Source: JBGTLW01 sp041743835 (GTDB taxonomy: Bacteria; Planctomycetota; Phycisphaerae; Phycisphaerales; Phycisphaeraceae). Taken from it: 19,349 bases of DNA. The stretch covers positions 1-19,349 of the forward strand of contig JBGTLW010000271.1 of assembly GCA_041743835.1 (NCBI GenBank), given 5' to 3'. The notes below the pieces were generated by a model, which worked only from the letters and a program-made list of their open reading frames with translations, was not told the origin of the DNA and ran no database searches. Positions 1 through 6,645 of the stretch are shown piece by piece. The position numbers and the translations under genes are program-made. Numbering within the stretch: position 1 is the first letter of the stretch; every line of letters begins with the position of its first letter.

Positions 1-858
1 GATGGAAATGTGAACGGTGGGTGGGTAGTCTGGCTCATGGTGGCGTACTCCTCGGTGTTCGGGGACGGGCGTGGTAGATCACACCCAAAGTACGCCGCCT
101 TTTTCAATTCGTCATCCACAACATTCAGTCATACCTCCCGGTTGAAGGCTGATGGGTACTGGCCCAGAGAACTGCCGTTGTCGGAGCTAGTCGGGCAAGC
201 GGACGGCTCGCATGTAGCCAAACTCATCCCGCAGAGAGTTCTTCAGGTTTCGGTGCAAACGGTCGATGGCGAGGTGATCGCCGGAAGCGAAGTCGGCGCG
301 TTGTTAGAGCCTGGATCGCGTGTCATGACGGCTAGGGTTGATGACGACGGTGTCGCGCTATTTACAAAACCACAAGAGGGGGGTATCGCTCGGGTCCTAT
401 TCACCGCGTGGCACGAGGACTTCGCCGCAACATCACAATCGGTTGAGGGGTTTCCCGAGGCTGTGATCATCACGCTACAGAAAGGCGTTGATGTTAAGCT
501 GAATTTTCAGCTCAAGGTCAATGGCGGTGCGGCTATTCCGGACGATCTCAAGCGGGCGGTTGGGGGTGCGCAACTGACGGACGCCGATATTTATATCTTT
601 AGCAAAGACGATTTGAGGCTGCCAGCTGTGCGAATCTTCGCCCCCTCGCGGCCGATCACGTCAGAGAAAGTTAAGGTGAAGCCGGGGGAGTATGCGGTGT
701 TCCTGTGGGGACGCCAAATAGTTGAGCCGATTCACCTTTATCGAATCGGGGAGATCCGCGTCAAGGCCGATACGGCGGAAACGGACATTGTGATTGACGA
801 CGAGGACTTCTCCAGGGTTTACGTGATGAAGGATGGCGTGTGGGTGCCACGCGATTGA
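1..858 (+). CDS. Hypothetical protein, probably 5'-truncated by the window edge
   Basis: I do not recognise this family. The frame is open to the first base (Asp-Gly-Asn precede a GTG at 10), so the gene may begin outside the window; internal start candidates are GTG 10 and ATG 37, neither with a convincing Shine-Dalgarno. From the GTG it would be 282 residues. From about residue 75 it is beta-rich, with alternating hydrophobic stretches such as RVLQVSVQTVDGEVIAG and VTARVDDDGVALF-like patterning. This resembles the small beta-sandwich repeats of carboxypeptidase-regulatory-like or Ig-like modules, but no diagnostic motif is present. The C-terminus is acidic (DIVIDDEDF). No signal peptide or membrane span is visible in the part seen. 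Codon use is less GC-biased than in the genes to the right, with more AT-ending codons, which may indicate a recently acquired or non-core gene. The next gene is convergent. Confidence 0.6.
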   Translation, partial: DGNVNGGWVVWLMVAYSSVFGDGRGRSHPKYAAFFNSSSTTFSHTSRLKADGYWPRELPLSELVGQADGSHVAKLIPQRVLQVSVQTVDGEVIAGSEVGALLEPGSRVMTARVDDDGVALFTKPQEGGIARVLFTAWHEDFAATSQSVEGFPEAVIITLQKGVDVKLNFQLKVNGGAAIPDDLKRAVGGAQLTDADIYIFSKDDLRLPAVRIFAPSRPITSEKVKVKPGEYAVFLWGRQIVEPIHLYRIGEIRVKADTAETDIVIDDEDFSRVYVMKDGVWVPRD

Positions 859-918
859 GTTTGCGGTGCCCTTAATGTGATGGCAGTGAGGACCGACGAG
901 GTTTCGTGCCTTTGCGGG

Positions 919-1695
919 TCACAGCGTGAGCTTCGTGCAGGTGTCGGTTGCAAAACTTAATCGCGTGTAGAAGGCGTGGCTGAAAGTGAAAAGGTGGACG
1001 TGGCTTCCTTTGGGTGCCACCTCGCGCAGTTGGGAGAGCAGGGATTCCATCATGGCCGTGCCGATGCGCTGACTTTGATAGCCGGGGCGGACGGCGACAT
1101 CCCAAATGCTGTACCAGGCGTAAGCGTCTTCCATCGCCCGCGCCATACCGACCGCTTGATTGGAGCGTGTGTCAATCGCGACGACACCGCAAAGTGAGTT
1201 CGTCAGCGCCCGGCACGTCTCGGCGGCCTTGGTCCAGTGGACCGAACGCGCGATGCCGCTGTACTCAGCCAAGGTCGGCAAGCGTGGCTCGATGCGGATG
1301 AAGTCAGGCATCGTCTGCAGCGCGGTCGCTGGCCTTTCGTAGGTTGAAGGCCCACCGAAGCGGAGGTGATAGCCGTTCGGATCGCGCACGGTGTATTCGC
1401 GTAGGCCCCACGGCTTGTTCGCGATCGGGTCAATGATCGGAGCGCCGCCGGCTTGGTGTTTCTCGTGCAGCGCGTTGATGTCGTCGGTCCAGTAGTGGTG
1501 CTGGTGCCCTTCGATCCTGGCAGCGATCTCCGGCATCTGGTTGAACATCACGTGAATGTCGCCGCAGCCGATCCCGCCGAAGCACACAGGCTCGCCCCAG
1601 AACCAAGGGCTCTCAAAGCCCAGCACGTCCCGGTAAAACGCGATCGATTCCTGGACGTCGCGGACAGCAAAGATCGGTTTGGATTGCTTGAGCAT
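919..1695 (-). CDS. Fusion of a VOC (glyoxalase/bleomycin-resistance) domain and a GNAT acetyltransferase domain
   Basis: This is a 258-residue two-domain protein. Residues 1-115 form a vicinal-oxygen-chelate domain: IFAVRDVQESIAFYRDVLGF at the start, a His in GDIHVMF (48), and a Glu (100) in LREYTVRDPNGYHLRFG, the usual positions for metal ligands or substrate contacts. Residues 130-258 form a GNAT domain with the acetyl-CoA-binding motif A, VAVRPGYQSQRIGTAM (about 200-215), followed by a typical C-terminal AFYTRLSF strand-helix. The substrate is unknown. VOC domains of this type occur in antibiotic-binding and dioxygenase-like proteins, and GNAT domains acetylate amines. ATG 1695 is preceded by AAAGGGA about 5 nt upstream, a good ribosome-binding site. 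The gene lies 121 bp downstream of pabB on the same strand and is convergent with the hypothetical gene to the left. The domain assignment is firm; any drug- or metabolite-modifying role is inference. Confidence 0.85.
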   Translation of the reverse strand: MLKQSKPIFAVRDVQESIAFYRDVLGFESPWFWGEPVCFGGIGCGDIHVMFNQMPEIAARIEGHQHHYWTDDINALHEKHQAGGAPIIDPIANKPWGLREYTVRDPNGYHLRFGGPSTYERPATALQTMPDFIRIEPRLPTLAEYSGIARSVHWTKAAETCRALTNSLCGVVAIDTRSNQAVGMARAMEDAYAWYSIWDVAVRPGYQSQRIGTAMMESLLSQLREVAPKGSHVHLFTFSHAFYTRLSFATDTCTKLTL

Positions 1696-1816
1696 CGGGT
1701 CCCTTTGGCGGTTTGTTCAGAAGCGAAAAGCGGGTCGCGCTTGATCGTACTCGACACCCGGGTTGCATTTGGTTTTGCTTGGCATTCGCTGCTCTGAAGA
1801 TACCGCTTGCACCGAA

Positions 1817-3166
1817 TCACTCCAAAGCCCGGAGCATGGCGACGGCTTTATCGAGTGTTTCGCGGTACTCGTCGCTGGGGGTTGAGTCGGCGATGATGCC
1901 GCCGCCGACGGAGAAGTCGGCTTGTCCCTGGCCGGTGTGGTTCTGATCCAGCAGCAGTGTGCGGATGGCGAGGTTGAACTGGGCGGTGGGGCGGGTGGCG
2001 CCGCCGTGGACGAACCCGATCGCGCCGCAGTAGGGGCCGCGGCGGACCGGTTCGAGTTCATCGATGATCTGCATGGCCCTGACCTTTGGGGCGCCGGTGA
2101 TCGACCCGCCGGGCAGGGTCGCGCGGAGCAGGTCGATGAGCGTGCGTGTGCGGTGCAGTTGGCCGGTGATGGTCGCCACGCCGTGATGGACGGTGGGGTG
2201 TGACTCGATCTCACGGGCGTGCTCCACACGAACACTGCCACAGTCACACACCCGGCCAAGATCGTTGCGAAGCAGGTCCACGATCATGGTTAACTCAGCG
2301 GTGTCTTTCGCCGAGGCTCGCAGCACTTCGGGTGAGACGGAAGCGGGCCGGGTTCCTTTGATCGGCCGAGTGACAACCCGCCCATCGCGCGACACAATCA
2401 AAAACAACTCGGGAGACGCCGAGCAGATCGTCCGACGCGGAGCGGTCGGGCACGCGTCCGATGGCATGAGTTCCAGATACGCGGCATACCACGCGGGTGA
2501 GGCCCGGATCAGTTTGTCGAACAGCTTGCGGGGGCTGCCATTGATCGCGGCGGTGAACCGCTGCGCCAAGTTGACCTGGAAGATATCCCCGGTCGCGATG
2601 TATTCGATGGCACGGGCGATGGATTGCTCGTACTCATCACGCGGCTGGAATGCGACGGCCCTGCCTTGAGTCTGACAAGTCAACGCTTGCGGGTGATCGG
2701 TGAACACGGGCGGGTGCTCGATGTATCGCCCGTGCGCTGTCCACCGGTTGTCGGTGTTGTCGTGGATCAGGAAGCCCGGACACCGCTGGAACTGCACGAT
2801 CGGCCAGTCCCGGTCTTGGGCAGCCACAGTGGGCAACGCTTCAACCCACCGCGCAATGTCGTAGCTGAAGTACCCAACCCACATCGCGTCGGCATCGCTA
2901 TCGAGTACGGCGTGCAGGTCGCGGAAGGGCCGGTGCGTCCACGTGATCGGGGGGGAATCGCTGCCGATCCATCGTGAATGATTGCCGTCGAAGTGGTAGG
3001 CTCCGGTTGGCTCGGCGAGCAGGGTGTATCGGGACCAGCGCGGGTGTGGTCGGGCGGAGTGGAGCATCACGACCGGGTGATCGCTGGGCCAATGGGCCAG
3101 CGCCTGGCGTGGGTCGAGGTTGAGCGCGAGAGGTTGGCCGCCTGTGATCATCCGGACATCCTGCAC
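1817..3166 (-). CDS. pabB: Aminodeoxychorismate synthase component I
   Basis: This 449-residue chorismate-binding enzyme belongs to the TrpE/PabB family, which converts chorismate with ammonia to 4-amino-4-deoxychorismate for folate. The PIKGT motif at 268-272 carries the lysine (270) typical of PabB, where anthranilate synthases have PIAGT; this is the main reason for calling PabB rather than TrpE. The family signature PGGSITGAPKVRAMQIIDEL and the ending FSVGGGIIADS are intact. ATIVDLLRNDLGR-type and EIESHPTVHH-type motifs are also present in family order. No glutamine amidotransferase partner (PabA) is encoded nearby, so a shared TrpG/PabA elsewhere must supply ammonia. ATG 3166 lies 21 nt after the ABC ATPase stop, suggesting that it ends the ctaA-ctaB-ATPase operon, although the functions are unrelated. 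An in-frame ATG at codon 6 is an alternative start. Confidence 0.93.
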   Translation of the reverse strand: MQDVRMITGGQPLALNLDPRQALAHWPSDHPVVMLHSARPHPRWSRYTLLAEPTGAYHFDGNHSRWIGSDSPPITWTHRPFRDLHAVLDSDADAMWVGYFSYDIARWVEALPTVAAQDRDWPIVQFQRCPGFLIHDNTDNRWTAHGRYIEHPPVFTDHPQALTCQTQGRAVAFQPRDEYEQSIARAIEYIATGDIFQVNLAQRFTAAINGSPRKLFDKLIRASPAWYAAYLELMPSDACPTAPRRTICSASPELFLIVSRDGRVVTRPIKGTRPASVSPEVLRASAKDTAELTMIVDLLRNDLGRVCDCGSVRVEHAREIESHPTVHHGVATITGQLHRTRTLIDLLRATLPGGSITGAPKVRAMQIIDELEPVRRGPYCGAIGFVHGGATRPTAQFNLAIRTLLLDQNHTGQGQADFSVGGGIIADSTPSDEYRETLDKAVAMLRALE

Positions 3167-3187
3167 ACGCTGGTTGGCGGGTTCAAC

Positions 3188-4228
3188 TCACGATTCGTCG
3201 GCGACAGGCTCGCTCGTAAATGCGCTGCCGGTCAAGTGGACGAAGACATCTTCGAGCGTCGGGCGGCCGACCGCCAGCGAACGGAATCGGCCGGGGAACG
3301 CGCTGGCGACCTCGGCGACGGCCCGCGCGCCCTCGGGGTGTTCGAACTGTAACCGCCCATCCAAAACCCGCACCCCCGCCCCCCCGGAACTTGCCCCGGC
3401 GACTTTGACGGGATTTAGCGGACCCTGACCGATTGAGAAACGCTGCGTCAGGTGATCGGCCAGCGTGTTCAACTGGAGTGGTGCCAAGCCCGGGCGATCA
3501 ACTTCCGGTTCGAGCGTGACGACATCGCCCCCGATGGTTGAACGCAATGCGGCGGGCGTATCGCAAGCGATGAGTTGCCCTTGGCAGAGCATCGCGAGGC
3601 GGTCGCAGCGCTCGGCCTCGTTCATGAGGTGGGTGGTGAGCGCGATCGTGAGGCCGGCCTCATCGCGCAGGCTGTGCAGCACATCCCAGAGGCTCCGCAA
3701 CGCGGCGGGGTCCAGGCCGGTGGAAGGCTCATCCATCAAAAGCACTTTGGGGCGATGGACCAGCGCCTTGGCGATCTCGACGCGCCTGCGCATCCCGCCG
3801 GAGAAGTGCTCGACGCGCTGGGCGGCGCGGGCCGCGAGACCGAATCGATCAAGCCACAGCGCAGCGTGTTGCCTGGCGTCATGCTTGCCGATGCCGTAAA
3901 GCCCGGCATGACAGACGATGTTCTCGGTGGCGGTGAGTTTGTCGTCGAGGCTGGGCGACTGGAACACCACGCCGATCGCCCGTCGAACGGCCGCTGGGTC
4001 TTGCAGGACATCGTGACCGTCCACAACTGCCTTGCCCGCAGAGGGTCGCAGGCGCGTGGTGAGGATGCGCAGGAGGGTTGTCTTGCCCCCGCCGTTTGGG
4101 CCGAGGATGCCGAAGATTTCCCCCGGCACCACATCCAGCGAGACGCGATCCAGCGCGGGCCTCTGCCCGGCTGGGGCGCTTGGGTAGGTGTGGCCCAGTT
4201 CGTGGGTGTGGATGGCTGCGCTGTGCAT
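3188..4228 (-). CDS. ABC transporter ATP-binding protein (ABC-2 export type)
   Basis: This is a 346-residue nucleotide-binding protein. Walker A GPNGGGKT is at 43-50, the Q-loop Gln near 90 in VVFQSP, the signature FSGGMRRRVEIAKAL from 142, Walker B KVLLMDEPSTGLD from 161 with the catalytic Glu at 167, and the H-loop His at 200 in TTHLMNEAE. The C-terminal extension ending RPTLEDVFVHLTG is typical of the NatA/DrrA/CcmA-like export ATPases. The start is set at ATG 4228: the frame is open far upstream, but that part is out-of-frame ctaB sequence with no ABC homology. The ATG overlaps the ctaB stop as TGATG, indicating translational coupling. No permease gene follows; pabB comes next. Coupling to heme A genes points to a role in oxidase or cofactor assembly, but the cargo is unknown. 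Confidence 0.92.
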   Translation of the reverse strand: MHSAAIHTHELGHTYPSAPAGQRPALDRVSLDVVPGEIFGILGPNGGGKTTLLRILTTRLRPSAGKAVVDGHDVLQDPAAVRRAIGVVFQSPSLDDKLTATENIVCHAGLYGIGKHDARQHAALWLDRFGLAARAAQRVEHFSGGMRRRVEIAKALVHRPKVLLMDEPSTGLDPAALRSLWDVLHSLRDEAGLTIALTTHLMNEAERCDRLAMLCQGQLIACDTPAALRSTIGGDVVTLEPEVDRPGLAPLQLNTLADHLTQRFSIGQGPLNPVKVAGASSGGAGVRVLDGRLQFEHPEGARAVAEVASAFPGRFRSLAVGRPTLEDVFVHLTGSAFTSEPVADES

Positions 4229-5178
4229 CAGGCCAGGTCCGCCACCATGGCCGCAAACACCGCGGGCAGATAGATGAGTGATCCGAAGAAGAGCAGTCGC
4301 GCTGATGCCCGCGTGGGTTGGAACGTCAGGCGGATACCCAAGCCGAGGAACCCCATGCCCAGGATCAGCGCGATGAACATGTAGATCGGGCCGGTGACGC
4401 CCAGGTAAGCGGGCGCGACTCCCAGCGGCAACAGCAGGAGACAGCCGATGAGCACTTGCCGGAAGGTCCGCCGGCCGTCGGGGTCGATGACCGGGAGCAT
4501 AGGCATCCCGCCGCGGGCGTAGTCTTCGCGGTAAAGCCAGGCGATAGCGAGGAAGTGGGGGACCTGCCACACAAACATGATGGCAAAGGCGATCCAAGCC
4601 GCGGCATCGAGCGTGCCGGTCACCGCGGCATAGCCGATGAGTGGTGGCGCAGCGCCCGGTGCAGCCCCGACCAGGAGCGCCAGGCTGCTGGTGCGTTTCA
4701 TCGGCGTGTAAATCAGCACATAGCTGAAGATGGTCGCGGCAGAGAGCGCGGCCGCGAGCCAATGGGTCGTGACCCAGAGCATCGCCACGCCGACCACCGA
4801 AAGCCCCATGCCCAGCCATGTCGCCGCCGCCACGCTCACACGGCCCGCGGGGATGGGCCTCGCGCGTGTGCGGTGCATCATGGCATCGGTGTCGTGCTCA
4901 TACGCCTGATTGAGGACCGCGGCCCCCATGCACGAAAGCGATGTGCCCGCCATTGCCCCAAGCAGGCGGAACCAATCCCACCCGGTGCCCAGTGCCGCGA
5001 CGCCCAATGCGTAGCCGACCCACGCGGTGATGGCGACCATCAGCGTGATGCGCACCTTGGTGAGCACCATCAGGTCGCTGCGCAGGGATGGCGTGGTCAG
5101 CCCCGATCCCGATGGCACATTCCCCGCGATGTGGGCGGGTGTCTCGGCGACGTGCGTGGTGGGGGAGAGTTGCGTCAT
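4228..5178 (-). CDS. ctaB: Protoheme IX farnesyltransferase (heme O synthase)
   Basis: This 316-residue integral membrane prenyltransferase of the UbiA superfamily attaches a farnesyl group to heme B to give heme O, the precursor of heme A. The prenyl-diphosphate/Mg site is seen as NQAYEHDTDAMMHRTRARP (residues 90-108, with Asp 96 and 98), and the second conserved loop as YREDYARGGMPMLPV (from 216). YTPMKRTS and VWQVPHFLAIAW are further family hallmarks. Several hydrophobic spans fit the usual nine-helix fold. ATG 5178 overlaps the ctaA stop as ATGA, which supports this start over the long open frame upstream, and a GGGGGA tract lies about 9 nt before it. The stop overlaps the start of the ABC ATPase. 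The three genes therefore look like one translationally coupled unit. Confidence 0.95.
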   Translation of the reverse strand: MTQLSPTTHVAETPAHIAGNVPSGSGLTTPSLRSDLMVLTKVRITLMVAITAWVGYALGVAALGTGWDWFRLLGAMAGTSLSCMGAAVLNQAYEHDTDAMMHRTRARPIPAGRVSVAAATWLGMGLSVVGVAMLWVTTHWLAAALSAATIFSYVLIYTPMKRTSSLALLVGAAPGAAPPLIGYAAVTGTLDAAAWIAFAIMFVWQVPHFLAIAWLYREDYARGGMPMLPVIDPDGRRTFRQVLIGCLLLLPLGVAPAYLGVTGPIYMFIALILGMGFLGLGIRLTFQPTRASARLLFFGSLIYLPAVFAAMVADLA

Positions 5179-6338
5179 GCGGGGATTCCCCCCAGCGTAG
5201 CGGGACTGTCGTGTGGAGTGTTGGAGAGCACCTGCGGATTGGCGGGTTGCGCCTGGTCGGGTTGCCTGGCCGCGATCCCAGTGCGGATGATAAGCCAAGT
5301 CGCGGTGGCGATCAGCAGAGCGCCGACCATCTGGTGTGTCGTCGCCACCACCGCGGACTCGCGGGACAGCACCACTGTGATCCCCAGCACCACCTGCACG
5401 ACCAGGAGCGAGACCATCGTGGCTGCGGGCGCGGTGATGAGGTCGGGCCAGTTCATCGCTCTGATGACGCGGATGAGGACGTAAACCACCGTCGCGCAGA
5501 GAGCCCACGCGAACAGCCGGTGCGCGAGGTGCAGGTACACCTGCCAGATCGCCACGTCGCCGGTGACGCCGATGCTGACGAGGGCATTGTCAAGCGCTGC
5601 CTGGGTGAGTGGGGGGATCAGCCCGCCGTAGTGTGCGGGGAAATCGGGGATCGCCAGTGCCGAGTGCGTGTGCCGGACCAGCGCTCCGAGCGTGAGTTGG
5701 ATCAGAAACGCGACCCACAACCAGAAGCACAGCCGCGTCATACGCCTGCCCAGCGCAGTGGGCTGGTGTCCCGCGGCCTCGGTCGCCCGCCAGAGTTTGC
5801 TGACTGAGGCCGCAGCCAGAATGGTCAGGCAGAAAAAAATCTGCCCGGTGATGCCATGGAGGATGCGAAACGTGGTGGACAGCGGGTTGTCCGTCCCCGT
5901 CGCGGAGACCCCCGCCCCGTGGGATTCGACCTCGGCCAGGTTCACGCGGAGAGCGCCCATGAGGCCCTGAGCGATCACCAGCACCACCAGTGTGCACGCC
6001 AGCTTACGACGCCATCCCTGCCACCCGGCTGTGAACCACAGCCCCCCGGCTACCAGCAGCGTGAGCATGCCTACGACATACCCCTTGAGCCGATGGCTGT
6101 GCTCCCAGCGTGTGCCCACGTCGTGCCACCAGTCGTCCAGCGGTGCGAGTGGCGTGAAGACATCAAAGGTCATCCACCCATCGGGTACCGCCAGACCCGC
6201 GTCGAGGCTGGTGACCTGACCGCCGATGCCAATCAGGGCAAAGGTCCCCAGCACAAGCACGCAGGCAGCCAGAAAAAGCCACCAGCTAAATGGCTGGCTG
6301 CGGGCAGATTCAGGATCGCTTGGCGGGGTCAGGCTCAT
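5175..6338 (-). CDS. ctaA: Heme A synthase (COX15/CtaA family)
   Basis: This is a 387-residue, roughly eight-helix membrane enzyme that oxidises the C8 methyl group of heme O to make heme A. The four conserved heme-ligand histidines are visible: EHSHR (His 82), RILHGITG (161), YLHLAHR (273) and TTHQMVGA (335). The periplasmic loop has SLDAGLAVPDG, the family's substrate-site motif. I see no cysteine pair in the first extracellular loop, unlike the Bacillus type. The start is ATG 6338 (MSLTPPSD); an in-frame ATG at 6404 is also open, but a TATAAT -10 box at 6384-6389 would fall inside that longer version. It heads the ctaA-ctaB-ABC run and diverges from cimA. The C-terminal 30 residues are polar and low-complexity. 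Confidence 0.93.
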   Translation of the reverse strand: MSLTPPSDPESARSQPFSWWLFLAACVLVLGTFALIGIGGQVTSLDAGLAVPDGWMTFDVFTPLAPLDDWWHDVGTRWEHSHRLKGYVVGMLTLLVAGGLWFTAGWQGWRRKLACTLVVLVIAQGLMGALRVNLAEVESHGAGVSATGTDNPLSTTFRILHGITGQIFFCLTILAAASVSKLWRATEAAGHQPTALGRRMTRLCFWLWVAFLIQLTLGALVRHTHSALAIPDFPAHYGGLIPPLTQAALDNALVSIGVTGDVAIWQVYLHLAHRLFAWALCATVVYVLIRVIRAMNWPDLITAPAATMVSLLVVQVVLGITVVLSRESAVVATTHQMVGALLIATATWLIIRTGIAARQPDQAQPANPQVLSNTPHDSPATLGGIPA

Positions 6339-6383
6339 CGGTGGGGCGTGGGGCTGATGTCGTGCGCAGCCCGTTCGGGCCGC

Positions 6384-6412
6384 ATTATAGCGCGTCGGTT
6401 GCACTCCCGCCC
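6384..6412 (-). promoter_or_regulatory. Candidate promoter of the ctaA operon
   Basis: Reading the minus strand, a perfect TATAAT lies at 6389-6384, about 45 nt upstream of the preferred ctaA ATG at 6338. Transcription would begin near 6377, leaving a leader of about 40 nt. The expected -35 position (about 6407-6412) reads GGGCGG and is not a good match, so the call rests on the -10 box and its position in the divergent ctaA/cimA intergenic region. Confidence 0.45.
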
Positions 6413-6419
6413 GCCCGAT

Positions 6420-6447
6420 TTGCCCGCATCAGATAAGCCGATACAAT
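6420..6447 (+). promoter_or_regulatory. Candidate sigma-70-type promoter of the cimA leader
   Basis: TTGCCC (6420-6425) and TACAAT (6442-6447) are separated by 16 nt. They match the -35 consensus at 4 of 6 and the -10 at 5 of 6 positions. A start 7 nt after the -10 box would fall at about 6454, exactly the ATG of the 19-codon leader ORF, making a leaderless leader transcript. cimA itself begins about 190 nt further on. Confidence 0.5.
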
Positions 6448-6453
6448 CATGCC

Positions 6454-6513
6454 ATGGATTCCAAGGCCCCTGTCATCGCTCAGATTATTACCACCGAGTC
6501 AGACGCGCGGTAG
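6454..6513 (+). CDS. Putative 19-aa regulatory leader peptide of cimA
   Basis: The short ORF reads MDSKAPVIAQIITTESDAR and then TAG. It contains Val-Ile followed two codons later by tandem Ile-Ile (ATT ATT at 6484-6489) and Thr-Thr. Isoleucine is the end product of the cimA pathway. The two ATT codons stand out because cimA itself uses ATC almost throughout. The ATG lies 6 nt after the TACAAT box, so it would be translated without a Shine-Dalgarno. The TAG stop lies within one arm of a potential antiterminator helix. By itself a 19-codon ORF is weak evidence; the case depends on its position relative to the promoter, helix and terminator. Confidence 0.45.
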   Translation: MDSKAPVIAQIITTESDAR

Positions 6514-6554
6514 GGCGGCGATCCTTCACACGAATCGATCCGACATGCCCTGCC
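6509..6554 (+). promoter_or_regulatory. Candidate antiterminator helix in the cimA leader
   Basis: Bases 6509-6517 (GGTAGGGCG) can pair with 6546-6554 (TGCCCTGCC) in nine contiguous pairs, two of them G-U. The 5' arm contains the leader-peptide stop codon. The 3' arm takes the first bases of the downstream terminator stem (6552-6554), so the two structures are mutually exclusive. A ribosome stalled at the Ile codons would leave the 5' arm free, while one reaching the stop would cover it. Confidence 0.4.
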
Positions 6555-6574
6555 CGCCGGCGGGGCTTGTTTTT
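6552..6574 (+). terminator. Candidate intrinsic terminator (attenuator) upstream of cimA
   Basis: GCCCGCCGGCGGGGC (6552-6566) can fold as CCCG/CGGG around a CCGG loop, or as GCCC/GGGC, and is followed by TTGTTTTT (6567-6574). The stem is short (4-5 GC pairs) but the T-run is clear and is 70 nt before the cimA ATG, with no gene ending here that would need a terminator. This fits attenuation rather than ordinary termination. Confidence 0.5.
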
Positions 6575-6645
6575 CATGGCCTCAGCGCGGCAGTTCACAC
6601 CAGACACCCCGAGCCATTGCCCACAATCAACACCGGAACACGACC

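Noticed and set aside
4229..4819. N-terminal extension of the ABC ATPase frame to 4819 (total 543 codons)
   Set aside because: The extra 197 codons are out-of-frame ctaB sequence, rich in Arg, Pro and His, with no family similarity. The TGATG overlap at 4228 gives a better start.
4318..5484. 388-codon plus-strand frame opposite ctaB/ctaA
   Set aside because: It is rich in Arg, His and Asp with no motif, and is the complement of well-supported membrane-protein genes.
5179..5508. N-terminal extension of the ctaB frame to 5508
   Set aside because: It overlaps the ctaA coding sequence in another frame and looks like translated noise; the ATGA overlap at 5178 sets the start.
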